Source: Paenibacillus sp. P25
Lineage (GTDB): Bacteria; Bacillota; Bacilli; Paenibacillales; NBRC-103111
Assembly: GCA_024704175.1 (NCBI GenBank)
Contig: CP085629.1
Coordinates: 5,146,001-5,210,000, forward strand
DNA length: 64,000 nt
Direction of reading: 5' to 3'
Of the stretch, positions 8,498 to 16,550 are shown one piece after another (positions within the stretch are counted from its first letter, which is position 1; every line of letters begins with the position of its first letter). A model generated the notes under the pieces. The model saw only the letters and a list, made by a program, of their open reading frames with translations. It did no database searches and had not been told where the DNA came from. A program made the position numbers and the translations under genes.

Positions 8498-8529
8498 TTA
8501 TCCACAAATTTATCCACAGAATATCCACA
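8498..8529 (+). promoter_or_regulatory. Cluster of three DnaA boxes
   Basis: TTATCCACA occurs perfectly at 8498-8506 and 8510-8518, with ATATCCACA (one mismatch) at 8521-8529. Spacings of 12 and 11 bp place all three on one face of the helix in the same orientation. This matches the consensus bound by Gram-positive DnaA. No dnaA, dnaN or AT-rich unwinding region is nearby, so it is more likely a DnaA-binding regulatory or titration site than an origin. Confidence 0.65.
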
Positions 8530-8539
8530 CAATTCACAC

Positions 8540-8659
8540 TTATTCCAAATCTATGATCAAGTTTGCCTTGGACTTTTCGACTATCGGGAACAAGAGCACG
8601 TTCTGAACGGTAATGTTTTCTATGAGTTGATTTTGCTTGTCCTGTACCTTAAACTTCAT
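8540..8659 (-). CDS. Possible 39-residue protein
   Basis: An open frame (MKFKVQDKQNQLIENITVQN, then 19 residues ending LIIDLE) with natural amino-acid composition, preceded by AGAGGT about 9 bases before the ATG. The fold could be a short beta-rich peptide. No homologue comes to mind; it may be a gene fragment. The DnaA boxes lie directly past its stop codon. From 8660 to 8863 no further gene is seen. Confidence 0.3.
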   Translation of the reverse strand: MKFKVQDKQNQLIENITVQNVLLFPIVEKSKANLIIDLE

Positions 8660-8863
8660 GTTAGAGCGACCTCTTAGATGGGCTTTTTGAGGCTTTTAAC
8701 CTCGTGCGTAACCCCATCGTACTGAGGCGCTCGTTTTTATTCAAGCACCAAAATTTTCGTTTTACAGGAATTCTAACGTTCTCCGATAGCGTAATGAAAA
8801 GAGTTGACTGCCTCGGCAGTGGACTGAATTGGAGGTTGACCGGCGGCCGTCATCGTTCTCACG

Positions 8864-9496
8864 TTATCCTTGACGATTCATCTCCAAGAGCACCCCGGCA
8901 GAAATAATGCTAGTCCCACCCAAAAGCCGGTCGACGATCGTTTCCAACGCTCGATACTTCTTCGTAAGTTCCTCCTCCGACCACCCGAATATCCCGCGGT
9001 CGAACAAGAACGAGATGCCTACCAATAGAAATTCCGTCACCTCATCGGGATGATCGACTTGAAATACACCTTCGCTGATGCCTTGTTGCACGATGTCCGT
9101 TAGAAAGGGATGAAAAGCCGCGATCTTGGCAACCAAATATTTTTGATGCAGAATGCTGTTGCTCTCGTCATGTAAGTATTCCAAAATTACATGATCCTTC
9201 TGCGGGGCCGGAAAACCCTCTAACAGCACTTTTCTCAGCTTATCCACTGCGTTAAGGGCTTGATCTTCACTTACAGCTTTGACGAATGCCAGCCGAGAAG
9301 CCAAGGACCTGTCATGCGCAGCGGCAATCTCTTCTTTTGATTTGAAATAATAATAAAATGTCCCCTGCGCCACTCCAACTTTTTTGACGATATCACTGAC
9401 GGCCGTGTTCGCGTAGCCTTTCGTGTTGAAGAGCTCCATGGCCGCATCCAAAATTTCGTTTCTCCGCTCCTGAGGATCTTTGGCGATCCGTGGCAT
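8864..9496 (-). CDS. TetR/AcrR family repressor of the adjacent efflux gene
   Basis: A 210-residue TetR-type regulator. The N-terminal helix-turn-helix spans about residues 12-58 (ILDAAMELFNTKGYANTAVS, then KVGVAQGTFYYYFKSKEEIA), and the rest is an all-helical ligand-binding and dimer domain. It is divergent from an MFS transporter. The 136-bp gap carries two TTGACTGA-type palindromes that overlap both promoters, so it should repress itself and the pump until a drug-like ligand binds. The start has GAAGG-type sites close by. Length and layout are typical of QacR/AcrR-like proteins. Confidence 0.9.
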   Translation of the reverse strand: MPRIAKDPQERRNEILDAAMELFNTKGYANTAVSDIVKKVGVAQGTFYYYFKSKEEIAAAHDRSLASRLAFVKAVSEDQALNAVDKLRKVLLEGFPAPQKDHVILEYLHDESNSILHQKYLVAKIAAFHPFLTDIVQQGISEGVFQVDHPDEVTEFLLVGISFLFDRGIFGWSEEELTKKYRALETIVDRLLGGTSIISAGVLLEMNRQG

Positions 9497-9533
9497 CCTT
9501 CATGCACCCTTCCTGTCGATGTATCTATCCTTA

Positions 9534-9604
9534 AATATAATTATTGACTGATTGTCGGTCAATATATTACAATCATCTCATAATTTGACTGACTGTCAGT
9601 CAAA
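9534..9604. promoter_or_regulatory. Divergent promoters with two TetR palindromes
   Basis: Operator A is TTGACTGATTGTCGGTCAA (9545-9563). Operator B is TTGACTGACTGTCAGTCAA (9586-9604), a perfect palindrome about one central T. Plus-strand promoter for the MFS gene: TTGACT 9545-9550, N18, TACAAT 9569-9574. Minus-strand promoter for tetR: TTGACC 9558-9563, N18, TATATT 9534-9539. Operator A thus covers the -35 boxes of both promoters. Operator centres are 41 bp apart. Confidence 0.85.
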
Positions 9605-9632
9605 AATAAAAAAATAAGGATGTGCCGTTCGG

Positions 9633-10853
9633 ATGAAATCTCGTTTTCGTTTGTACGTACTTGGTTCTTGCGCGGCTAGTGTGTCTTTAGCCCAGAACCT
9701 GTACGTACCGCTTCTCCCTCAGCTGCAAGGCGACTTACAAACTTCCTTTTATTTGGTCAATATGACGGTCTCCTTGTTTACAATCGCCCTTGCCGTGATG
9801 CAAATCGTCTTAGGCCCCCTTATCGATGGCAAAGGGCGAAGAGCCGTCTTGCTGCCCGGGATGGTCTTATATGCGTTTGCCTCGGTTGCATGCGCCTTTT
9901 CCAGTACTGTTTACACGCTTTTAAGCTTCCGTGTCCTGCAGGGGATCGGGGTCGCCGCCGTGCCGCTCGTTGCCGCCACCATGATCGGCGATCAGCTGGA
10001 GGGCAAGCAACGGGCGTCGGGGATGGCTACCTACCAGATGATTTTAGGCATCGCCCCTGCCGTGGGGCCACTCATTGGGGGAGTGATCGGCGTTTATTTC
10101 GGCTATCAGGGCGCATTCGGCTTTCTATCCATTACGGCCTTCGTGATGCTGCTCGTTGCCGCTTTCACACTGCCTGAAACCAAACCTGCATCTGCGAAAG
10201 CCGGCGCATTCCGTCTTGGGCCTTATCTCAAGGTCATGACAAGCAAGACCGGGACAGCCGTCTTGCTGCTGGGATTCATGTTGTATTACATGTTCTATGA
10301 CTTCATCGTATTTTTGCCGGAAATCTTGACAGTTACATATAAATTGGATGCGAAGCAGATTGGAGCGGTGTTCCTCATGCTCATGTCCGCTAGTTTCATT
10401 GGAAGTAAAATTAGTGGGAACGTGCAGGGACGGATGGGGACGGTAAAAAGTTTGATTTTCACTTGCTCCCTCGCCTTGATCAGTCTGGTGGTCTTCATAC
10501 TTCTTGCCAAACTTCACCTAGCTCTTTTGCTGATATCCCTTGCGATAATTGGATTCACCGCAGGCCTGACCATGCCGGTCCCACCGACGCCGCTGGCCGG
10601 GGAGTTCATCCAGGAACGCGCAACCGCCATCGGAGTCTACAACTTTGTCCGTTATCTGGGGATGGCCGCAGCACCCATAGCGGGGAGCCTGCTTTACCCA
10701 AGGGGCGGTATCATCATGCTGTTTGGTTCCACAGCGATCTTGATTGGGATTGCTGTTCTCTTTGCTAAGCGGCGGCTCGCCCCCTGGCGAATAAGCAATC
10801 TAGTACGACAACTGTATGAGACGCCGCGCGGAAGTACATTTTCAGAACCTTAA
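9633..10853 (+). CDS. MFS efflux transporter (DHA1-like)
   Basis: A 406-residue, 12-helix major facilitator protein. The loop between helices 2 and 3 carries GPLIDGKGRRAVLLPG, the proton-antiport loop of the family (G-x-L-x-D-x-x-G-R-R). Helix 5 contains the motif-C-like run IAPAVGPLIGGVIG, which marks drug:H+ antiporters. It sits in the cytoplasmic membrane and probably exports a hydrophobic toxic compound. Expression is controlled by the divergent TetR regulator. The ribosome site is weak (AAGGA, about 13 bases upstream). Confidence 0.88.
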   Translation: MKSRFRLYVLGSCAASVSLAQNLYVPLLPQLQGDLQTSFYLVNMTVSLFTIALAVMQIVLGPLIDGKGRRAVLLPGMVLYAFASVACAFSSTVYTLLSFRVLQGIGVAAVPLVAATMIGDQLEGKQRASGMATYQMILGIAPAVGPLIGGVIGVYFGYQGAFGFLSITAFVMLLVAAFTLPETKPASAKAGAFRLGPYLKVMTSKTGTAVLLLGFMLYYMFYDFIVFLPEILTVTYKLDAKQIGAVFLMLMSASFIGSKISGNVQGRMGTVKSLIFTCSLALISLVVFILLAKLHLALLLISLAIIGFTAGLTMPVPPTPLAGEFIQERATAIGVYNFVRYLGMAAAPIAGSLLYPRGGIIMLFGSTAILIGIAVLFAKRRLAPWRISNLVRQLYETPRGSTFSEP

Positions 10854-11037
10854 TTAGATGTTAACGCAAATAAAGAGGCGACCGATCACATGACCGGGTG
10901 CCCCTGTTAATACTTATACTATCGTTACCCGTTAGCTGAACAGCCTGCAGGATCTCGCCGGCAGTAATTTCCATACCGTTTCTTATTCCGTCACTCGCCC
11001 CCCTTTAATTGTTATATATTCAAACAAATTACTTTAT
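10854..11037. other. Gap left of the insertion sequences
   Basis: No confident gene. A minus-strand frame starting at about 10973 (MEITAGEILQAVQLTGNDSI) looks protein-like for some 35 codons but has no clear ribosome site and no recognised family; it could be a fragment of an older gene. The last eight bases before the insertion are TTTATTAG (11033-11040), the target sequence of the IS110 element. Confidence 0.3.
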
Positions 11038-11040
11038 TAG

Positions 11041-11280
11041 ACAACCATGCTGCTACGCAGCACCATCAGAAGGATGAAAATGGTAGTGCGTCGAAGTAAC
11101 TTCTTACGGCTGGCGAAGGGAGGTCGCGTCTCTATGGTGCTGCGAGCCCGTTTATTAGACAGACCCCAGCGACCAGGTGCACCACAGATTGTTGCTCCGC
11201 ATGGAAGCACGGAGGATAGATTAACCCGGATGGTTGTTGCACCAGCCCTTTAATCTATACAGTCGTAGAAGGAGTATGAG
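11041..11280 (+). ncRNA. Predicted bridge RNA region of IS110 copy 1
   Basis: In IS110-group elements the left non-coding end encodes a structured RNA with target- and donor-binding loops. Here TTTATTAG (11151-11158) repeats the left target flank 11033-11040 (left target guide). AGGATAG (11213-11219) repeats the right end of the element (left donor guide). ATGGTTGT (11230-11237) is the exact complement of the element start ACAACCAT (right donor guide). A partial right target guide, GACCCC (11162-11167), pairs imperfectly with the right flank. The target loop is closed by GGTGC/GCACC arms. A 68-codon frame over this RNA is not a gene. Confidence 0.75.
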
Positions 11281-12501
11281 ATGGACGTCGTTTACAGTCG
11301 CTGTTGCGGTCTTGACGTTCATAAGAAGAACGTCGTTGCATGTGTCATCACGCCGGAGGGTAAGGAAATCCGTACGTTTTTGACGATGACAGAAGATCTC
11401 ATGGAACTTGTGAACTGGTTGAAATCCAAAGGATGCACTCATGTAGCCATGGAGAGTACAGCATCATACTGGAAACCGATCTACAACTTACTTGAGCTGG
11501 AGGACATTCAACTGTTAGTGGTTAATGCCAAGCATATGAAGAATGTCCCCGGTCGCAAAACGGACATAAAGGATGCTGAATGGATCGCAGGATTGCTGCG
11601 GCATGGATTGCTTCAAGGAAGCTACATTCCTTCGCGCGATCAAAGAGAATTACGAGAGCTGATTCGTTACAGACGAAGCCTCATCGATGAGCGAGCACGG
11701 GAAATAAATCGTGTGCAGAAGGTGCTTGAAGGAGCGAATATCAAGTTGTCGTCCGTTGCCAGCAATGTGCTTGGGAAATCGGGGCGATCTATGCTCGAGG
11801 CGATGATCGCCGGTGTTGAAGATCCGGAGGCGTTATCGGAGCTGGCTCAGCGCCGAATGAAAAGCAAGAAAGAAGAGCTTAAGCGTGCGCTAAACGGACT
11901 CATGGGTAAACACCAAAAACTCATGCTGGAAACCCAGCTTCGTCATATCGATTTTCTGGATGAAGAAATCGAAAGACTGGATGCTGAAGTGAAGGAACGC
12001 ATGCGCCCTTTTGAAGAAAACCTGGAGCTGTTGGATACGATTCCCGGAGTTGGTCGGCGCACAGCAGAACAAATCCTTGCTGAAACTGGAGTCGATGTCG
12101 GAAACCAGTTCGGCTCCGCTGCCCGGTTATGTTCGTGGGCAGGATTGTCTCCAGGTAACAACGAAAGCGCCGGAAAAAGAAAGTCAGGCCGAACCCGAAA
12201 AGGAAATAAAAAGTTGCGAAGTGCTTTGGTTGAAGCTGCAAGAGCAGCAGCAAGAACCAAGAACACGTACTTATCAAGCCAGTACCATCGGATTGCAGCA
12301 AGGCGTGGAGCAAATCGAGCGACCGTTGCTGTAGCTCATAGTATTTTAACAATCGTTTATCATATATTGACACGAAACCAGCCGTATAACGAACTTGGTG
12401 CAACATATTACGAAGAGCGTAAGCGTGATACGGTGATGAAGCAATCGGTTAAGAAATTGGAGTCTTTAGGATACAAGGTCACCATAGAATCTGTAGCTTA
12501 A
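11281..12501 (+). CDS. IS110-family transposase, copy 1
   Basis: A 406-residue recombinase. The N-terminal DEDD (RuvC-like) domain shows D12 (GLDVHKK), E58 (AMESTA), and D95/D98 (KTDIKDAEW). A coiled-coil-like linker follows at about 180-245. The C-terminal Transposase_20 domain has the helix-hairpin-helix TIPGVGRRTAEQIL (253-266) and SWAGLSPGNNESAGKRKSG, with S296 the likely nucleophile. Such enzymes act with the element's bridge RNA to recombine donor and target DNA without terminal inverted repeats. AGAAGGAG lies before the ATG. The protein is intact and identical to copy 2. Confidence 0.97.
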   Translation: MDVVYSRCCGLDVHKKNVVACVITPEGKEIRTFLTMTEDLMELVNWLKSKGCTHVAMESTASYWKPIYNLLELEDIQLLVVNAKHMKNVPGRKTDIKDAEWIAGLLRHGLLQGSYIPSRDQRELRELIRYRRSLIDERAREINRVQKVLEGANIKLSSVASNVLGKSGRSMLEAMIAGVEDPEALSELAQRRMKSKKEELKRALNGLMGKHQKLMLETQLRHIDFLDEEIERLDAEVKERMRPFEENLELLDTIPGVGRRTAEQILAETGVDVGNQFGSAARLCSWAGLSPGNNESAGKRKSGRTRKGNKKLRSALVEAARAAARTKNTYLSSQYHRIAARRGANRATVAVAHSILTIVYHILTRNQPYNELGATYYEERKRDTVMKQSVKKLESLGYKVTIESVA

Positions 12502-12619
12502 TCATATTGGATAACGGAATGATTGAAGCCCGGATCCGTTTTTTTAAAACTTGGGTTTGCCGGGATAGTTTCGCATTGCCTTTTTTAAGAATACTGCGCG
12601 AGTTTAATTTTCAGGATAG

Positions 12620-12859
12620 ACAACCATGCTGCTACGCAGCACCATCAGAAGGATGAAAATGGTAGTGCGTCGAAGTAACTTCTTACGGCTGGCGAAGGGA
12701 GGTCGCGTCTCTATGGTGCTGCGAGCCCGTTTATTAGACAGACCCCAGCGACCAGGTGCACCACAGATTGTTGCTCCGCATGGAAGCACGGAGGATAGAT
12801 TAACCCGGATGGTTGTTGCACCAGCCCTTTAATCTATACAGTCGTAGAAGGAGTATGAG
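12620..12859 (+). ncRNA. Predicted bridge RNA region of IS110 copy 2
   Basis: Identical to the copy 1 region, with all guide-like segments shifted by 1,579 bases (left target guide at 12730-12737). Because it follows the right-left junction of the tandem, its promoter may be assembled from the end of copy 1; I could not identify convincing -35/-10 boxes there. Confidence 0.7.
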
Positions 12860-14080
12860 ATGGACGTCGTTTACAGTCGCTGTTGCGGTCTTGACGTTCA
12901 TAAGAAGAACGTCGTTGCATGTGTCATCACGCCGGAGGGTAAGGAAATCCGTACGTTTTTGACGATGACAGAAGATCTCATGGAACTTGTGAACTGGTTG
13001 AAATCCAAAGGATGCACTCATGTAGCCATGGAGAGTACAGCATCATACTGGAAACCGATCTACAACTTACTTGAGCTGGAGGACATTCAACTGTTAGTGG
13101 TTAATGCCAAGCATATGAAGAATGTCCCCGGTCGCAAAACGGACATAAAGGATGCTGAATGGATCGCAGGATTGCTGCGGCATGGATTGCTTCAAGGAAG
13201 CTACATTCCTTCGCGCGATCAAAGAGAATTACGAGAGCTGATTCGTTACAGACGAAGCCTCATCGATGAGCGAGCACGGGAAATAAATCGTGTGCAGAAG
13301 GTGCTTGAAGGAGCGAATATCAAGTTGTCGTCCGTTGCCAGCAATGTGCTTGGGAAATCGGGGCGATCTATGCTCGAGGCGATGATCGCCGGTGTTGAAG
13401 ATCCGGAGGCGTTATCGGAGCTGGCTCAGCGCCGAATGAAAAGCAAGAAAGAAGAGCTTAAGCGTGCGCTAAACGGACTCATGGGTAAACACCAAAAACT
13501 CATGCTGGAAACCCAGCTTCGTCATATCGATTTTCTGGATGAAGAAATCGAAAGACTGGATGCTGAAGTGAAGGAACGCATGCGCCCTTTTGAAGAAAAC
13601 CTGGAGCTGTTGGATACGATTCCCGGAGTTGGTCGGCGCACAGCAGAACAAATCCTTGCTGAAACTGGAGTCGATGTCGGAAACCAGTTCGGCTCCGCTG
13701 CCCGGTTATGTTCGTGGGCAGGATTGTCTCCAGGTAACAACGAAAGCGCCGGAAAAAGAAAGTCAGGCCGAACCCGAAAAGGAAATAAAAAGTTGCGAAG
13801 TGCTTTGGTTGAAGCTGCAAGAGCAGCAGCAAGAACCAAGAACACGTACTTATCAAGCCAGTACCATCGGATTGCAGCAAGGCGTGGAGCAAATCGAGCG
13901 ACCGTTGCTGTAGCTCATAGTATTTTAACAATCGTTTATCATATATTGACACGAAACCAGCCGTATAACGAACTTGGTGCAACATATTACGAAGAGCGTA
14001 AGCGTGATACGGTGATGAAGCAATCGGTTAAGAAATTGGAGTCTTTAGGATACAAGGTCACCATAGAATCTGTAGCTTAA
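12860..14080 (+). CDS. IS110-family transposase, copy 2
   Basis: Same 406 residues as copy 1, with D12, E58, D95/D98 and the predicted nucleophile S296 all intact. The absence of any difference between copies over 1,221 coding bases implies a very recent tandem insertion or duplication, or an assembly artefact. Both enzymes could act on either copy. Confidence 0.97.
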   Translation: MDVVYSRCCGLDVHKKNVVACVITPEGKEIRTFLTMTEDLMELVNWLKSKGCTHVAMESTASYWKPIYNLLELEDIQLLVVNAKHMKNVPGRKTDIKDAEWIAGLLRHGLLQGSYIPSRDQRELRELIRYRRSLIDERAREINRVQKVLEGANIKLSSVASNVLGKSGRSMLEAMIAGVEDPEALSELAQRRMKSKKEELKRALNGLMGKHQKLMLETQLRHIDFLDEEIERLDAEVKERMRPFEENLELLDTIPGVGRRTAEQILAETGVDVGNQFGSAARLCSWAGLSPGNNESAGKRKSGRTRKGNKKLRSALVEAARAAARTKNTYLSSQYHRIAARRGANRATVAVAHSILTIVYHILTRNQPYNELGATYYEERKRDTVMKQSVKKLESLGYKVTIESVA

Positions 14081-14397
14081 TCATATTGGATAACGGAATG
14101 ATTGAAGCCCGGATCCGTTTTTTTAAAACTTGGGTTTGCCGGGATAGTTTCGCATTGCCTTTTTTAAGAATACTGCGCGAGTTTAATTTTCAGGATAGAG
14201 AGGTTCAATCTTGATCTCTGCACAATAAGAATAAGCAACCTTACGGGAATGGCGGGTATCCGAACTCAATACCAAGTTATTTTTCAAAATTTACGCTTCC
14301 GAATCCATGAGACCGATGAATTCCCGGATCGGCTGTCGTCTATATAAACGAAGGCATAAATGAACACAAACTAATTTGACGAAGAGGTGTTTTGAAA

Positions 14398-14814
14398 ATG
14401 GCATTAACGTCCGCATTCACGAGCTTCAACCTGCCTGTAAAAAACGTAGAACAATCGAAAGCGTTCTTCACCGGACTCGGATTCGAGATCAACCCGCAAT
14501 TCCCCGAGAACGAGAATTCGGTAGCCATCGTGATCGGCGACAACCTGCAGGTCATGCTGATCAATCAAGCATTCTTTAATACGCTCACGGGGAAGGAATC
14601 CGTCGATACGAGCAAGTATGCGCAGATGACGATCGCCTTGGCCTTCGAGAGCCGGGAAAAGGTCGATGAAATCGTGAATACCGCGGTCTCCTTGGGCGGG
14701 AAATTGCACGCTGAACCTGAAGAGCATGGGTTCATGTATCATTGGGGCTTCGTGGACTTGGACGGCCATCTGTGGGCCATTAACTACATGAACATGGATG
14801 CGGCACAAGGTTAA
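14398..14814 (+). CDS. VOC family protein (glyoxalase/dioxygenase-like)
   Basis: A 138-residue vicinal-oxygen-chelate protein with two beta-alpha-beta-beta-beta units: TSFNLPVKNVEQSKAFFTGL at the start, and a C-terminal FMYHWGFVDLDGHLWAINYM that carries the typical D-P/L-D-G-H-x-W motif. It resembles the bacterial extradiol-dioxygenase-like group common beside SRPBCC and ECF-sigma genes. The reaction is unknown. AGAGGTG precedes the ATG at 14398. Convergent SRPBCC and sigma genes follow on the other strand, a neighbourhood seen for families of small stress proteins. Confidence 0.88.
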   Translation: MALTSAFTSFNLPVKNVEQSKAFFTGLGFEINPQFPENENSVAIVIGDNLQVMLINQAFFNTLTGKESVDTSKYAQMTIALAFESREKVDEIVNTAVSLGGKLHAEPEEHGFMYHWGFVDLDGHLWAINYMNMDAAQG

Positions 14815-14852
14815 GGCTAACGGAGAGCACGCTCGTACTAGGGTTCAAAAAG

Positions 14853-14884
14853 AAAGACGCCGGGCATCTTCCCCGGCGTCTTCT
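14853..14884. terminator. Bidirectional terminator
   Basis: AAGACGCCGGG-N6-CCCGGCGTCTT hairpin with A-rich and T-rich sides. It lies between the VOC gene and the convergent SRPBCC remnant and can serve both. Confidence 0.8.
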
Positions 14885-14893
14885 TCGCGATGA

Positions 14894-15180
14894 TTAGTTT
14901 TGTTCGGTATAGGCTTTGAAATTGTCCATGATCGCTTGCCAGCCTGCTTGCTGGAACTCGACGGGATTGGAGCTTTCCGCGTCGAACGTTTCGCTTCCAT
15001 CCGTGTCAGAAACTTGCCGCCGACCCGCAGATCGTTTTCGGCTCTCGGCGCATGCCAGTCCTCGGACGCTTGATTCCACTTCGTGATGTGATCCGGCTCG
15101 GTCCAATAGCGCCATACCTTCTCGACAGGCGCTTGAATGACGGCTTGCACGGTTACTTTCGTCGGTTGACTCGTTTCCAT
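14894..15180 (-). pseudogene. SRPBCC/AHSA1-type protein with an internal deletion
   Basis: The N-terminal part is normal (VQAVIQAPVEKVWRYWTEPD, HITKWNQASEDWHAPRAEND, VGGKFLTRMEA), and the C-terminal part is normal in another frame (FDAESSNPVEFQQAGWQAIM, DNFKAYTEQN). About 45 residues that usually join them are missing. ATGGAAGC at the break could be the residue of two similar repeats (MEA and DGS codons) between which a deletion occurred. The product would lack the central beta strands and then run on in a wrong frame. Unlike the other breaks in this window, this is not a one-base change. Confidence 0.75.
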
Positions 15181-15256
15181 TTTAAATAGACACCTCTCTC
15201 ATGATATTCGTCGTTTGGTTATTCTCAATGATATAGACGTAAGCCAATGACGAAAT

Positions 15257-16214
15257 TCATCGGTCCATTCGCTCAGGCGACCCAAATCGCGAAAATAATG
15301 GCGGATGAATGAAGTTTTGAACGTGCAGGATTTGATTTTCTTTGGTTTCGATGACGTGGATGCCCCAGGGTACCAGCCCAGAGCCCTCTTTGCCCGGCAC
15401 ATACTGGGCCAACGCCGGATAACCGCCATTCACCGTAATGGGCACAAATCGCGAACCTTCGCAATGCCAGCGAGTAAGCGAATAGAAGGCGGATAAATCT
15501 TCCTTGCCGCGGATCCACATCTCGAAGGGCGGCATCGACATGCAGCCTTCCTCGTGGAACAACGCGACAAGCGCAGCAATATCGAATTGCTCGAAGGCCT
15601 CCACATACCGGGACAGCAGCTGCTGCTCCGGTTGAACGTCCATGCTGCTGAGCTCATCCGAGCGAAGCTGCGCCCGGTCCATCGTCTCTCGTGCTCTTTG
15701 CAAGGCGCTGTTCACCGGCCGCCGGCGACATTGCCAACGTTTCCGCGATCTGTTTGGAGGACCATTCAAATACATCCTTCAAAATGAGTACCGCACAGCG
15801 CCGCGGAGGCAAGGTCTGCAGGAGAGCGATGAAGCACAGTTGAAGGGTATCTCTGCGGACGAGCCGATCCTCCGGATTGCCCCCAAAGTCGGGAGACGGC
15901 CAGATCCAGGCTGAGTCCGGCGGCGTGTCGCGCGGCTCGACGATGGCGACGGCCGGGTCGAACAGGTCAACGGGAAGCGCGCGGCGTTTGGATTGTCTCA
16001 GCTTGTCCAAGCACAGGTTGGAGGCAATCCGATAGACCCAGGTTTTGAACGAGGAATCCTGTCTGAACGTACTCCAGCTCTGCCAGACCCGAATACTCGT
16101 CTCCTGAACGGCATCGTCCGCATCGTCCATAGAGCCTAGCATTCGGTAACAGAACGAGGTTAAGCCCGGCTTCAAGCTTGCAAATAATGGTTCGTCAAAT
16201 GCGGTCTCGTTCAT
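15257..16214 (-). CDS. ECF sigma factor with SnoaL-like C-terminal domain (one frame break)
   Basis: About 318 codons. Sigma region 2 is at the start (FCYRMLGSMDDADDAVQETS, IRVWQSWSTFRQDSSFKTWV), region 4 follows (LPPRRCAVLILKDVFEWSSK, QIAETLAMS), then a SnoaL-like tail (LLSRYVEAFEQFDIAALVAL, MPPFEMWIRGKEDL). This layout fits sigma factors of the TIGR02960 type, whose activity is set by the fused tail rather than a separate anti-sigma factor. The frame breaks near 15716; dropping one G in GCCGGTG gives AAVNSALQRARETM. GGGAGG precedes the ATG. No anti-sigma gene is adjacent. Confidence 0.85.
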
Positions 16215-16404
16215 CGCGGCCTCCCTTAACGATCTCCCCGAAGGGTGGTACCTTCATTATATGCAATGAAGCGGACAGCCTCAATCCGAATAATTAGAAC
16301 TCTAGATGAAATTATACCTCACCAGTATTCCAAGACATTATTCTAATAAGGATAACGGTTTTGAGAAATACTTTTACGGAATAACACAGGAGGTGAACGA
16401 TAAA

Positions 16405-16512
16405 ATGAGCACTAAAACCAAGCCCGATAAAAATAACCCCAAAAGTAGCCCGTCACGATCTAACGACCCAAACGATCAAGGAAGATCAAGAGTGCAAAAT
16501 AATTCGAAGTAA
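16405..16512 (+). CDS. Small hydrophilic protein (35 aa), unknown
   Basis: MSTKTKPDKNNPKSSPSRSN begins a 35-residue peptide made almost wholly of K, N, S, P, D and R, likely unstructured. A very strong AGGAGGTGA site lies 9 bases before the ATG and a terminator follows, so it is probably expressed as its own transcript. The composition recalls minor small spore proteins, but I cannot assign a family. Confidence 0.55.
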   Translation: MSTKTKPDKNNPKSSPSRSNDPNDQGRSRVQNNSK

Positions 16513-16550
16513 AGCTGACATGCCCAGTTAAATATTATGAATACATCACA

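Larger units (their letters stand above)
11041..12619 (+). mobile_element. IS110-family insertion sequence, copy 1
   Basis: A 1,579-bp element: a 240-bp 5' non-coding part, a 406-codon DEDD transposase gene and an approximately 118-bp 3' part ending CAGGATAG. There are no terminal inverted repeats, as expected for IS110. It is followed directly by an identical copy in the same orientation. The exact edges are ambiguous by three bases because TAG occurs at both ends (11038-11040, 12617-12619). The left flank is TTTATTAG. Confidence 0.95.
12620..14198 (+). mobile_element. IS110-family insertion sequence, copy 2 (tandem)
   Basis: The second 1,579-bp copy, offset from the first by exactly 1,579 bases and apparently identical throughout. 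The junction at 12608-12625 joins the right end (CAGGATAG) to the left end (ACAACC), the same sequence found in the circular transposition intermediate. The right flank is AGAGGTTC (14199-14206). Removing both copies would rejoin TTTATTAG and AGAGGTTC. Confidence 0.95.

Noticed and set aside
8498..8529. Replication origin
   Set aside because: Only three boxes, no dnaA/dnaN and no AT-rich unwinding element nearby.
8325..8537. 70-codon minus-strand frame across the DnaA boxes
   Set aside because: Start codon without a ribosome site; the DnaA-box repeats explain part of the sequence.
11129..11134. TCTCTA as the right target guide of the bridge RNA
   Set aside because: It is complementary to TAGAGA at the right flank but lies before the left target guide and outside the predicted loop, contrary to the known guide order. 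Probably chance.
11047..11253. 68-codon open frame in the IS110 5' region (and its copy at 12626-12832)
   Set aside because: It lies over the predicted bridge RNA, has no ribosome site and an arginine-rich, unnatural composition; the conserved signal is at RNA level.
11890..12406. Antisense open frames inside the transposase genes (repeated at 13469-13985)
   Set aside because: Shadows of the transposase coding strand with no ribosome sites or known motifs.
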